From positions 930,001 to 994,000 of the forward strand of contig CAWHTG010000002.1 in assembly GCA_963832245.1 (NCBI GenBank): a DNA stretch of 64,000 nucleotides, in the 5' to 3' direction. Shown in pieces: positions 35,780 to 45,041 of this stretch; within the stretch, counting starts at the first letter, position 1, and the number at the start of each line of letters is the position of its first letter. Made by a program: the position numbers and the translations under genes. The notes below the pieces were generated by a model. The model was not told the origin of the DNA. It did no database searches and saw only the letters and a program-made list of their open reading frames with translations. Source of the DNA: JABDBE01 sp963832245 (GTDB taxonomy: Bacteria; Acidobacteriota; Terriglobia; Terriglobales; Acidobacteriaceae).

Positions 35780-36103
35780 TTGCCCCCCTTCTGACAGCGC
35801 CACAAGTAATGTAATAATAGCAACTTAGCGGCGTCTACAGCACAAGGAATTTTAATTTATTGTGCAACACTCGGCCAGAGTCGTTGCCTTACGCAGCCAG
35901 CATTGGCGCTCACCGCCTCTGTTCTGAATTCGTAAATTATCGCAGTTTGGCGCGCTGGATGCTTCCGCGTAATGCCCCAAAAAAGTGCCTCCATCTTGCA
36001 TCTCCATTTCGCCCAAGTCAAGAGAAATGGAGTCTCAGAAGGGCATAAAATAAGGGCCGCCGAGAGGCCAGCCCCGTACAACCATTGAGTTCCGCAATCC
36101 GTA
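35780..36103. other. Intergenic region between the XRE regulator and dps
   Basis: About 320 bases, AT-richer than its surroundings. It contains the inverted repeat CTCCATTTC (36002-36010) / GAAATGGAG (36024-36032), which may end the dps transcript. No coding sequence was recognised. Confidence 0.5.
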
Positions 36104-36709
36104 TCAATCTGCCGCAGCAGAGTTGTCGACAGCCTCCACCAGCGGCATATTCACCAGATGCTCGCTGAGGAACCATACCTGCAGCTCATTCGTACGCAAT
36201 ACGTCACTGACCACGAGATCGTTGGTCCCGTCGTCTCCCAGTGTAGAAGCCCGTTTCGCCAGTTCATGACAATCCCGGAGAATGATCTGATGCGCATCCA
36301 GCAACCGTGAAATTTGCACCGGGACTTCTTCCCGTCCTTTGGGCGGCCGTTCGATTTGCGTAGTCTCGGCCACATCGTGGGCCATGGCAATGCTGAGACC
36401 GCCCAGCAACTGAATGCGCTCGGCGATGGTGTCAACAATTTCCGATTGCTCACCGAAATGCTTGTCAAAAAGCAGATGCAACTGGTAAAACGTCGGCCCC
36501 GCAACCTGCCAATGCGATTTCTTGTACAAGTCGCGGAGGGTCATGGTGTCGGCGAGCAATTGGTTGAGCCGTTCCGTCATCTCCAGACGCACCGGCTCCT
36601 CCAATTCCAGGGGCAACGCATGAGTTACGGTTCCATACTCCTGAATTTCACGCGCCTTTTGATGAATGCGCGGCTGGGCACTAACTTTGGAAGCAGGTTT
36701 CTTCGGCAT
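36104..36709 (-). CDS. dps: Dps-family DNA-binding/ferritin-like protein
   Basis: 201 residues. The ferroxidase ligands at the dimer interface are all present with exact spacing: His66 (SHW), His78 (LHLLFD), Asp82, Asp93 and Glu97 (DTIAER), matching His51, His63, Asp67, Asp78 and Glu82 of Escherichia coli Dps. A basic N-terminal tail (PKKPASKVSAQPRIHQKAR) could bind DNA. It forms a 12-subunit shell that oxidises and stores iron with peroxide and protects DNA in stress. GGAGAC is present before the start. It is monocistronic and divergent from the pyruvate dehydrogenase operon. Confidence 0.93.
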   Translation of the reverse strand: MPKKPASKVSAQPRIHQKAREIQEYGTVTHALPLELEEPVRLEMTERLNQLLADTMTLRDLYKKSHWQVAGPTFYQLHLLFDKHFGEQSEIVDTIAERIQLLGGLSIAMAHDVAETTQIERPPKGREEVPVQISRLLDAHQIILRDCHELAKRASTLGDDGTNDLVVSDVLRTNELQVWFLSEHLVNMPLVEAVDNSAAAD

Positions 36710-36973
36710 GGGGAGTCTCCTTCTGAGTCTCGAGTTTAATCCATCTTTAATTCTGCCTGACTTGGATGCAACCGTCGCTGATTCGGTGTTGCTGGCGAAC
36801 TGGAAATCAAGGTGAGTCGGGGCGAGTTCACGCCCGCTGCTATGGATGATTCCTACAGGGGGAAAGATTCCCCTTCCACGACAAAATGTGGGCCTCTATC
36901 GACCGCCGGCCAGCAAAATTCTACGCAATTGTCTATCATGGAATATTCCTACTCATAAACGGAGAAATCAGAC

Positions 36974-39682
36974 GTGGCTGAGACCCAGACACAGCAGACC
37001 CAGATCCAGCAGAGCCAGACGAATGGCTTAGAAGTACTTGAAACCCGCGAGTGGCTCGATTCCCTCGATTATGTGCTAGCCCAAGGCGGCCCCGAACGCG
37101 CCGGACGCTTACTGCAGCAACTGTCCTTGCACGCCAAGCGCGCCGCCGGAGTGAACCTGCCGTTCACGGCGACCACTCCATATCAGAACACCATTCCAGC
37201 CGTGCAGCAGCCGCCATTTCCCGGCAGCCAGGAAATGGAGCGCCGCATCAAGAGCCTGGTGCGCTGGAACGCGCTCGCGATGGTCGTTCGCGCCAACAAA
37301 CTGCAGGAAGGCATCGGCGGACACATTTCCACTTTTGCCTCGGCAGCCACTTTGTACGAAGTCGCGTTCAACCATTTCCTCCGCGCCCAGACCGAAGGCG
37401 GTGACCGCGACCTGGTTTATTTTCAAGGCCACGCCGCGCCCGGCATGTACGCTCGTGCCTATCTGGAAGGCCGCATCCCTCGTCAGAAGCTCGAGAACTT
37501 CCGCCGCGAACTGAAACCCGGCGGCGGCCTTTCTTCTTATCCTCACCCCTGGCTCATGCCCGATTTCTGGGAGTTCCCCACGGTTTCGATGGGGCTGGGT
37601 CCGATCCAGGCAATCTACCAGGCGCGCTTTATCCGTTATCTGGAAAATCGTGGACTGAAGTTGTCCAACGACGGAAAGGTGTGGGCCTTTTTGGGCGACG
37701 GCGAAATGGATGAGCCCGAGTCCCTCGGCTCGATCACCCTGGCTTCGCGCGAGCGTCTCGACAATCTGATCTTCGTCGTGAACTGCAACCTGCAGCGCCT
37801 CGACGGCCCAGTTCGCGGCAACGGCAAGATCATTCAAGAACTCGAAGCAATTTTCCGCGGCGCCGGCTGGAACGTCATCAAGGTAATCTGGGGCGGCGAT
37901 TGGGACAGCCTGATCCGCAGCGATCGCGACGGCCTGCTGGTCAAGCGAATGGGCGAGATCAGCGACGGCCAGTATCAGAAATTTTTCGTCGAGAGCGGCG
38001 CCTACTTCCGCCAGAACTTCTTCGGCACCGATCCCCGTTTGCTCAAGATGGTCGAACATCTCTCCGACGAACAACTCGCGCGCATGCGCCTGGGCGGCCA
38101 CGACCCCATCAAAGTTCATGCTGCTTACAAGGCGGCCGTTGAGCACAAAGGCTCGCCGACCATCATTCTGGCCAAGACCATCAAGGGCTACGGACTGGGT
38201 GAGGCGGGCGAAGGCAAAAACATCACCCATCAACAAAAGAAGCTGAACGATGACGAGTTGCAAATGTTTCGTTCGCGTTTCGGAATTCCCATCCCCGACG
38301 AGGAACTCCACAACGCGCCGTTCTATCGCCCCGCCGAGGACAGCCACGAAATCACCTACATGAAGGAGCGGCGCAAGCAACTCGGGGGCTATCTTCCAGA
38401 GCGTAAAGTTCGCGCGAAACCAATCAGTCCGGTTTCGGAATCGCACTTCGAGGAATTTTACAAAGGCACCGAAGGCCGCGACGTCGCCACCACCATGGTC
38501 TTCGTGCGCCTGTTGGGAAAGTTGTTGCGTGACCCCGAGATCGGCAGGCTCATCGTGCCCATCATTCCCGACGAGGCTCGTACCTTTGGCATGGAAGCCC
38601 TATTCCGCCAAGTCGGCATTTACTCCAGCGTCGGCCAGCTTTACGAGCCGGTCGACATGGACACCTTGCTCTATTACAAAGAAGCCAAGAACGGACAGAT
38701 CCTCGAAGAAGGCATCACCGAAGCCGGTTCGATGTGCTCCTTCATCGCCGCAGGCACGGCGTACGCAAATCACGGAATCAACACCATTCCGTTTTTCATT
38801 TATTACTCGATGTTCGGTTTCCAACGCATCGGCGACCTGATCTGGGCCGCCGCCGATATGCGCACGCGCGGCTTCCTGGTGGGAGGCACCGCCGGCCGAA
38901 CTACCCTGGCCGGCGAAGGCCTGCAGCACCAGGACGGCCACAGTCACGTGTTGGCACTTCCCGTGCCAAATCTCCTCGCCTACGATCCCGCCTTCGCCTA
39001 TGAAATTGCCATCATCATCCAAGACGGCATCAAGCGCATGTACGTCGACCAGGAATCCATCTTCTATTATTTAACCGTCACTAATGAGCCCGTGCCCATG
39101 CCCGAGATGCCGCACGGCGCGGAGGTGCGAGAAGGGATTCTGAAGGGTTTGTACCGATTCAAAGCGTCCGAAAAAAAAGATGCAAAGCTGCGCGCCCAAC
39201 TCTTCGGGAGTGGAACTATCATGTTCGAGGTGCTCAAAGCGCAGGAGATTCTAGAGGAAAAATACGGAGTGGCCGCGGACGTCTGGAGCGTAACCAGCTA
39301 CAAGCGCCTTTACAGCGATGGCAACGATTGCGAGCGCTGGAACATGCTGCATCCGGGCGAGACTCCACGCGTCCCGTTTGTTACGCAGTGCCTGAAAGAC
39401 GCATCGGGGGTTTTTGTGGCAGCATCCGATTATATGAAGGTGCTCCCGGAATCGATCGCGCAGTGGGTCCCGCGTCCGCTCGCTGCGTTGGGCACGGATG
39501 GATTCGGCCGGAGCGAGGGCCGACCTTCGCTGCGCGATTTCTTTGAAGTGGATGCGAAACACATCGTGCTAGCCACGCTAAACGCGCTGGCCCGCGATAA
39601 ACAGATCAGCCGGGAGATACTCCAAAAGGCAATCCAAGACCTGGGCATCAATCCGGAAAAGCCGAACCCGGCCACAACTTAG
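36974..39682 (+). CDS. aceE: Pyruvate dehydrogenase E1 component, homodimeric type
   Basis: 902 residues from a GTG with ACGGAGAAATC upstream. It is the thiamine-diphosphate-dependent decarboxylase that starts conversion of pyruvate to acetyl-CoA. ThDP/Mg site: GDGEMDEPESLGS through VVNCNLQRLDGPVRGNG. The histidine loop SSYPHPWLMPDFWEFPTVSMG and the C-terminal transketolase-like part with GRTTLAGEGLQHQDGHSHV are typical of the AceE (homodimer) group. The N-terminus is Gln/Thr-rich (ETQTQQTQIQQSQ) and probably flexible, binding the E2 core. aceF follows at 60 bases, then lpd. Confidence 0.97.
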   Translation: MAETQTQQTQIQQSQTNGLEVLETREWLDSLDYVLAQGGPERAGRLLQQLSLHAKRAAGVNLPFTATTPYQNTIPAVQQPPFPGSQEMERRIKSLVRWNALAMVVRANKLQEGIGGHISTFASAATLYEVAFNHFLRAQTEGGDRDLVYFQGHAAPGMYARAYLEGRIPRQKLENFRRELKPGGGLSSYPHPWLMPDFWEFPTVSMGLGPIQAIYQARFIRYLENRGLKLSNDGKVWAFLGDGEMDEPESLGSITLASRERLDNLIFVVNCNLQRLDGPVRGNGKIIQELEAIFRGAGWNVIKVIWGGDWDSLIRSDRDGLLVKRMGEISDGQYQKFFVESGAYFRQNFFGTDPRLLKMVEHLSDEQLARMRLGGHDPIKVHAAYKAAVEHKGSPTIILAKTIKGYGLGEAGEGKNITHQQKKLNDDELQMFRSRFGIPIPDEELHNAPFYRPAEDSHEITYMKERRKQLGGYLPERKVRAKPISPVSESHFEEFYKGTEGRDVATTMVFVRLLGKLLRDPEIGRLIVPIIPDEARTFGMEALFRQVGIYSSVGQLYEPVDMDTLLYYKEAKNGQILEEGITEAGSMCSFIAAGTAYANHGINTIPFFIYYSMFGFQRIGDLIWAAADMRTRGFLVGGTAGRTTLAGEGLQHQDGHSHVLALPVPNLLAYDPAFAYEIAIIIQDGIKRMYVDQESIFYYLTVTNEPVPMPEMPHGAEVREGILKGLYRFKASEKKDAKLRAQLFGSGTIMFEVLKAQEILEEKYGVAADVWSVTSYKRLYSDGNDCERWNMLHPGETPRVPFVTQCLKDASGVFVAASDYMKVLPESIAQWVPRPLAALGTDGFGRSEGRPSLRDFFEVDAKHIVLATLNALARDKQISREILQKAIQDLGINPEKPNPATT

Positions 39683-39742
39683 TAGCGCCGGCATCTTGCC
39701 CTCGGCACGCGGCAAGATATAAGTAAGGGAGAAGAAGTTACA

Positions 39743-41488
39743 GTGACAGAATTCAAACTACCGGAACTCGGCGAAAATATCGACCACGGCGACCTCGTCC
39801 GCCTGATGATTTCGCCTGGAGCCGCCATCACCGAAGGCCAGGCGGTGATGGAACTGGAAACCGAAAAGGCCGTCGTCGAAGTACCCTCCACCGTGAGCGG
39901 CGTCGTAAAAGAGATTCGCGTCAAGGAGGGAGAGAAGATCAAAGTAGGCCAGGTAATCTTCACCTTCGAAAACGGCGCAGGCGGCAGCGTGGCGCGGGCG
40001 GCCGCGCCCGCGAAGGAGCCGAAAGCTCAGCAAGCCGCTGCGTCTGCGTCAGCCGCAAAAGCAAGTCCATCTGAGCCTCCGGCGGCAACAATTCAAAGAG
40101 AGCGGCGCGCTGCGCCTGCTTCTCCATCGCCTGGCCTCACCGAATTCAAATTGCCCGAACTAGGAGAGAACATCTCACAAGGCGATCTCGTCCGCCTCAT
40201 GATTTCTCCCGGCACCAAAGTCTCCGAAGGCCAGCCGGTAATGGAACTCGAAACCGACAAAGCCGTGATCGAAGTTCCTTCCTCGATCAGCGGAGTGGTG
40301 AAAGAGATTCGCGTAAAGCAAGGCGATAAAATTAAAGTCGGCCAGGTCATTTTCACGCTGGAAGGTTCTGCCGCACCGCAAGTGGAGCGGCCCAAACACG
40401 CCCCAGTCGAGCACGTCTCCGAACAGCACGGAGCACGCCTCGCTTTCCAAGCGGCCATCCAAGCCGAAGGAAAAACTGAAGAACAGGCGCTGCCCCCAGA
40501 TCAACCGCAGGCGCTTCTGCCGAGCTTCGCCATGCCGGCCCAGCTCGAAAAAGTCGCGGGCACCGAGCATCGCGATCCGGTCCCCGCCGCCCCCCACGTC
40601 CGCCGCTTGGCGCGGGAACTGGGCATCGACATTCACGAGGTAAAAGGAACTGGCCCCGGCGGCCGCATCAGTGAAGACGACGTCAAAGCGCATTCGAAGT
40701 CGTTGCTCGCCTCCATGGCAGCCGCGGCGCAGGCGCCCCACGGCCCTCAATTCGCGCAACCCGAATTGCCGGATTTCACTAAGTGGGGAAAAGTTGAGCG
40801 CGTTTCCATCCGCGGCGTGCGCCGCAAGACCGCCGAACATCTCTGGCAGGCGTGGACCACCGTCCCGCACGTCACGCAGAACGATAAGGCTGACATCACA
40901 GAGCTCGAACAGTTGCGCGCTCGTTTCGCGCCTAAAGCCCAAGAAGCCGGCGGCAAGATGACGGTCACCGCCATCGCGCTGAAGGTGTGCTCGTCCGCGC
41001 TGAAAATCTTCCCGCAGTTCAACGCCAGCCTCGACCTGGCAAAAGACGAGATCGTCTACAAGCAATACATCAATATCGGCGTAGCCGTCGACACCGACCG
41101 TGGTCTGCTGGTGCCCGTGATTCGTGATGTCGACAAGAAAAACATCGTCGAACTCGCCGCCGAGCTTACACAGCTTTCCAAGAAAGCGAAGGACAAGAAG
41201 CTCACTCTTGCGGAAATGGAAGGTGGAACTTTCACGATCACTAACCTCGGCGGAATTGGCGGCACCGGATTTTCTCCTATCGTGAATTATCCGGAGGTCG
41301 CAATTCTGGGCTTGTCGCGCTCCAGCACAGAACCGGTCTGGGTCAATGGCAAGTTCGAACCGCGGCTGGTGCTCCCGCTGTCGTTGTCCTATGACCACAG
41401 GCTGATCGACGGCGCCGACGCCGCCCGCTTCCTGCGCTGGATCGCGGAAGCCTTTGAGCAACCGTTCTTGCTGTCGGTGCAAGGATGA
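39743..41488 (+). CDS. aceF: Dihydrolipoyllysine-residue acetyltransferase (PDH E2) with two lipoyl domains
   Basis: 581 residues from a GTG. Two lipoyl domains (about 1-78 and 132-208) carry the modified lysines Lys42 (ETEKAVVEV) and Lys173 (ETDKAVIEV). They are nearly the same sequence, indicating internal duplication. An Ala/Pro-rich linker joins them. The E3-binding domain is at about 283-317 (HVRRLARELGIDIHEV, GTGPGGRISEDDV). The catalytic domain ends with the active-site SYDHRLIDGAD (His552, Asp556). E2 forms the core and transfers acetyl to CoA. Confidence 0.97.
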   Translation: MTEFKLPELGENIDHGDLVRLMISPGAAITEGQAVMELETEKAVVEVPSTVSGVVKEIRVKEGEKIKVGQVIFTFENGAGGSVARAAAPAKEPKAQQAAASASAAKASPSEPPAATIQRERRAAPASPSPGLTEFKLPELGENISQGDLVRLMISPGTKVSEGQPVMELETDKAVIEVPSSISGVVKEIRVKQGDKIKVGQVIFTLEGSAAPQVERPKHAPVEHVSEQHGARLAFQAAIQAEGKTEEQALPPDQPQALLPSFAMPAQLEKVAGTEHRDPVPAAPHVRRLARELGIDIHEVKGTGPGGRISEDDVKAHSKSLLASMAAAAQAPHGPQFAQPELPDFTKWGKVERVSIRGVRRKTAEHLWQAWTTVPHVTQNDKADITELEQLRARFAPKAQEAGGKMTVTAIALKVCSSALKIFPQFNASLDLAKDEIVYKQYINIGVAVDTDRGLLVPVIRDVDKKNIVELAAELTQLSKKAKDKKLTLAEMEGGTFTITNLGGIGGTGFSPIVNYPEVAILGLSRSSTEPVWVNGKFEPRLVLPLSLSYDHRLIDGADAARFLRWIAEAFEQPFLLSVQG

Positions 41489-41500
41489 GCACAACAAACT

Positions 41501-41715
41501 TGTCATCCTGAGCGGAGCGCCTGCTGCGCGAAGCGCAGCAGCCACGGAGTCGAAGGACCCCTAAGCTGCTCGCACGAGATCGCAGCAGCAAGGCATTTTC
41601 ACCAAGATTGTTTGTCGCGAGAACTCCCTGCCGCTGGTTGCCCGAAACCGGCTTCCTCGGGATCCTTCGACTGCGTTGCCGTCGCTTCGCGCTGGCAACT
41701 TCGATCAGGATGACA
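41501..41715. repeat. Composite palindromic repeat element (TGTCATCCTGAG type)
   Basis: TGTCATCCTGA (41501-41511) is matched by TCAGGATGACA (41705-41715) at the far end. Inside, GTCGAAGGA (41549-41557) pairs with TCCTTCGAC (41663-41671), and CTGCTGCGC-GAA-GCGCAGCAG (41521-41541) is a perfect hairpin. This nested arrangement fills the gap between aceF and lpd. TGTCATCCTGAG-type repeats are dispersed in many Acidobacteriota and some other genomes. Confidence 0.85.
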
Positions 41716-41741
41716 GGGGGTTTATGAGTAACTGACCGTCT

Positions 41742-43166
41742 ATGACAGAGACACCGAACTTGCACATTGCAGTAATCGGCGGAGGCCCAGGCGGATACGC
41801 GGCCGCTTTCCTCGCCGCCGACCTAGGACTGAAAGTCACGCTCGTCGACCCTGAACTCAACCCAGGCGGAGTCTGCCTCTATCGCGGCTGCATCCCCTCC
41901 AAGGCCCTGCTTCATGTGGCGAAGCTGATCGACGAATCCCGACACGCCACAAACTGGGGAATCGAGTACGCAGATCCGAAGATCGATTTAACCCGCCTGC
42001 GTTCCTGGAAAGATGGCGTCATCAAAAAACTGACTGGCGGCTTAGGCGTACTCTCGAAACAAAGAAAAGTCGAATACATCCAGGGTAAAGCCGCATTTGA
42101 GAACTCGAACACGTTGCGCGTCAGCCGCACAAACGGCAGCGAAGATTCGCTGACCTACGACCGCATAGTCATTGCCACCGGCTCGCGACCCGCAATCATC
42201 CCCAGCCTCAAACTGGAAACCCCGCGCATGATGGACTCCACTTCCGCATTGGACCTGAGCGACGTGCCCGGCACTCTACTCGTAGTCGGCGGCGGATACA
42301 TCGGCCTCGAACTCGGCACCGTCTACGCCGCACTCGGCACAAAAGTCTCAGTCGTAGAAATGCTCTCCGGCCTCCTACCCGGAGCCGATCGCGACCTCGT
42401 TCTCCCGTTGCACAAGAGAATGGAAAAGATTTTCGATTCCATTCTCCTCAACACCACCGTCGCCGCCGTAAAAGAAGAACCCAACGGAATCCGTGTAACC
42501 TTCGACGGCCCCGAAGTAAAAGAGCGAGAAAAACTGTTCGACAAAGTTTTAGTTTCAGTGGGACGCAAGCCTAACTCCGAAATCCCCGGCCTGGAAAAAA
42601 CTCAAGTCAAAGTTGGCCAACGCGGATTCATCCAGGTAAACAAGCAGCTGCAAACCGACGACCCCGCCATCTACGCCATCGGCGACGTAGTAGGCGAGCC
42701 CATGCTGGCACACAAAGCCTCGCACGAAGGACGCACCGCCGTCGAAGCCATCGCCGGACACAAAGTGGCCTTCGAGCCAAACGCGATCCCCGCCGTAGTC
42801 TTCACCGATCCAGAAATCGCGTGGTGTGGCCTAACCGAAACGCAAGCGCAAAAAGAAAATCGCGAGGTCAAGACAGCCCGATTCCCCTGGGCCGCCTCCG
42901 GACGCGCCATGACCCTCGACCGTCCTGAAGGCATGACCAAGCTAATCGTCGATCCCCAAACCGAGCGCGTGCTGGGCGTGGGAATCGTCGGCGCCGGAGC
43001 AGGCGAACTCATCGCCGAAGGAGTGCTCGCCATCGAAATGGGTGCACTTGCTAAAGACATCGCGCTCACGATTCACCCGCATCCCACGCTCTCGGAGACG
43101 CTAATGGAGTCCGCCGAAGTCTTCTTCGGCACCGGCACGCACGTGTACCGCCCCAAGCGTCCATAG
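41742..43166 (+). CDS. lpdA: Dihydrolipoyl dehydrogenase (E3)
   Basis: 474 residues. FAD-binding IAVIGGGPGGYAAAFLA at the N-terminus, redox-active disulphide GGVCLYRGCIPSKALL (Cys45-Cys50), a second NAD-binding GGGYIGLELGTVYAALG, and the C-terminal His-Glu pair in IHPHPTLSETL (about His447, Glu452). It reoxidises the dihydrolipoyl groups of E2 and makes NADH. It completes the aceE-aceF-lpd cluster, but 250 bases of repeat separate it from aceF. It may also serve 2-oxoglutarate dehydrogenase. VCLYRG in place of the usual TCLNVG is a modest variation. Confidence 0.96.
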   Translation: MTETPNLHIAVIGGGPGGYAAAFLAADLGLKVTLVDPELNPGGVCLYRGCIPSKALLHVAKLIDESRHATNWGIEYADPKIDLTRLRSWKDGVIKKLTGGLGVLSKQRKVEYIQGKAAFENSNTLRVSRTNGSEDSLTYDRIVIATGSRPAIIPSLKLETPRMMDSTSALDLSDVPGTLLVVGGGYIGLELGTVYAALGTKVSVVEMLSGLLPGADRDLVLPLHKRMEKIFDSILLNTTVAAVKEEPNGIRVTFDGPEVKEREKLFDKVLVSVGRKPNSEIPGLEKTQVKVGQRGFIQVNKQLQTDDPAIYAIGDVVGEPMLAHKASHEGRTAVEAIAGHKVAFEPNAIPAVVFTDPEIAWCGLTETQAQKENREVKTARFPWAASGRAMTLDRPEGMTKLIVDPQTERVLGVGIVGAGAGELIAEGVLAIEMGALAKDIALTIHPHPTLSETLMESAEVFFGTGTHVYRPKRP

Positions 43167-43289
43167 GAGCAGACTCGATCCCGCGATGGCAGCTTTCCTT
43201 TCGGTACAATGAACTCTCGCTCCACGCAGGCATCATTTGCGGCGCATGTCGGTCTGCAATCCGCGCCCTTCCTCTGGAGAAGAAAACTC

Positions 43290-45041
43290 ATGTCTTCTTT
43301 CTTTAAACGAGCGCGCTGGATTCTCTTCTATGCGGTACTCTCCACAGCAGCAGTCGGTCAGCTATTGCCTGCGCAACCAGCCAAGGGAACCGCGCCCCCC
43401 AACCAAGCAACCCAGGACCCGCTCGGCCGCGACACGCCGAGCGGAACCGTCTTTGGATTTCTGCAAGCGGCAGAGTCAGGAAATTATTCCACTGCCGCGC
43501 AATACCTGCAGATGACAAATGCCAAGCGTCTCACGCAGGGAGAAGATCTCGCCACCAAGCTGAAAGTGGTCATGGATCGCGCTTTCACTGGCAACCTAAG
43601 GCGGATCAGCAATCAATCCGAAGGAACTCCGCAAGAAGGAGTCCCGTTCGACCGGCAACGAGTCGGAATTTTATCCGCCGGAGACGTTGAGACCAATCTG
43701 GATCTGGTCCGCGTCTCCGATCCCGGAGGCGCCCGAATCTGGCTGTTCTCCTCCGAGTCTCTAGCCAAGGTTCCAGAAATTTACGATCAATTAGAGGTAC
43801 ACCAAGCGGAAACCCGCCTTCCCGGATTTCTAGTACGTCACCAGTTGCAAGGAATGCCGATCTGGCAATGGCTCGCCATGTTCCTCGGCATACCGTTAGC
43901 TGCAGGCCTCGGCTGGCTGGCGCTTCAGATCCTGGCCCTTCCCCGATATTTCTGGTTGCGCGATCGCAGCCAGCCACAAAAAATTGCTTGGTCTGCCATC
44001 TCAAACCCGCTGTGGCTCATGACCGGTGCCGTGATCCACAGCATTCTGGTGAGCTATCTCCGCCTGCCTCTACTGCAGCGGCACTACTACCAAACTACGA
44101 TCGGTATCGCGCTGATTATCGGGTTCAGTTGGCTGCTGTGGAGGATTCTGCAGCAGCTGATGCGCCGGGTTCGCGAGCGCGCCATCTATACCGGCCGCAG
44201 AGGCGCCGGTTCGCTCATGCTCTTGGGCGAACGCATCCTCAAGGTGGTGATCTTTATCGTCGCCATCTTCCTAATCCTGTCCACGCTCGGCTTCAACATG
44301 ACGACCGCCCTTGCCGGATTAGGAATCGGCGGAATCGCAATTGCATTCGCCGCACAAAAAACTCTGGAGAATCTTTTCGGAGGCGTCTCCCTGCTGGGAG
44401 ACGAAGTCATCCTGGTCGGTGACGTCTGCCGCTTCGGCGATCGCGTCGGCACCGTCGAAGACATCAGCTTGCGATCGACTCGCATCCGCACTCCAGAGAG
44501 AACCGAGCTGTCCATCCCCAACGGCTCGCTCGCTACCATGAATGTGGAAAACCTGAGCCGCCGCGATAAAATTCTTTTCAACACCAAACTCGGCCTGCGC
44601 TACGAAACCACCCCCGACCAACTCCGTTACGTTCTTGCCCAGATCCGCCGCTTGTTCTACGAGCATCCCAAGGTAGAAACCGAAGGCGCCCGCATCCGCT
44701 TCATCGGATACGACAACAACGCCTTGACTTTGGAAGTCTTCTGCTACGTCCTAACCAGGGACGGCGCGGAATTTCTCGCCATTCAGGAAGACCTACTGCT
44801 CCGAATCATGGACGTCATCGAAGCATCCGGCACCAGCCTCGCGCTCACCTCACGCACCGTGTATCTAGGCCGCGACGCCGGTCTCGATAAAGAAAAAACC
44901 GCAGCCGTCTCGCGCGAAGTGCAACAATGGCGCGAAAACCGCAAGCTCCCCTTTCCTGACTACGCCCCGTCCGACATCTCCGAGTTCAGCAATTCCTTGC
45001 CGTATCCGCAGCCCGACTCCGCACTAAGGAGCAACAAATGA
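43290..45041 (+). CDS. MscS-family mechanosensitive channel protein
   Basis: 583 residues from MSSFFKRARW, with TGGAGAAG upstream. Signal peptide, then an extracytoplasmic domain of about 170 residues with a Pro-rich start (PAKGTAPPNQ), four or five membrane helices (about 190-400), and the MscS pore and beta domain: GLGIGGIAIAFAAQKTLENLF followed by GGVSLLGDEVILVGDVCRFG. The C-terminal alpha/beta domain follows (TKLGLRYETTPDQLRYVL). It releases solutes on osmotic shock, or transduces a signal through the exported domain. Its stop overlaps the start of the secreted peptidase gene (ATGA). Confidence 0.88.
   Translation: MSSFFKRARWILFYAVLSTAAVGQLLPAQPAKGTAPPNQATQDPLGRDTPSGTVFGFLQAAESGNYSTAAQYLQMTNAKRLTQGEDLATKLKVVMDRAFTGNLRRISNQSEGTPQEGVPFDRQRVGILSAGDVETNLDLVRVSDPGGARIWLFSSESLAKVPEIYDQLEVHQAETRLPGFLVRHQLQGMPIWQWLAMFLGIPLAAGLGWLALQILALPRYFWLRDRSQPQKIAWSAISNPLWLMTGAVIHSILVSYLRLPLLQRHYYQTTIGIALIIGFSWLLWRILQQLMRRVRERAIYTGRRGAGSLMLLGERILKVVIFIVAIFLILSTLGFNMTTALAGLGIGGIAIAFAAQKTLENLFGGVSLLGDEVILVGDVCRFGDRVGTVEDISLRSTRIRTPERTELSIPNGSLATMNVENLSRRDKILFNTKLGLRYETTPDQLRYVLAQIRRLFYEHPKVETEGARIRFIGYDNNALTLEVFCYVLTRDGAEFLAIQEDLLLRIMDVIEASGTSLALTSRTVYLGRDAGLDKEKTAAVSREVQQWRENRKLPFPDYAPSDISEFSNSLPYPQPDSALRSNK

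Noticed and set aside
37109..38446. 445-residue open frame antisense to aceE
   Set aside because: It is a shadow of GC-rich codons in aceE; it has no domain, and aceE on the other strand has all catalytic motifs.
40175..41545. 456-residue open frame antisense to aceF
   Set aside because: It has repetitive Phe/Asp-rich composition mirrored from aceF codons, and aceF is unmistakable.
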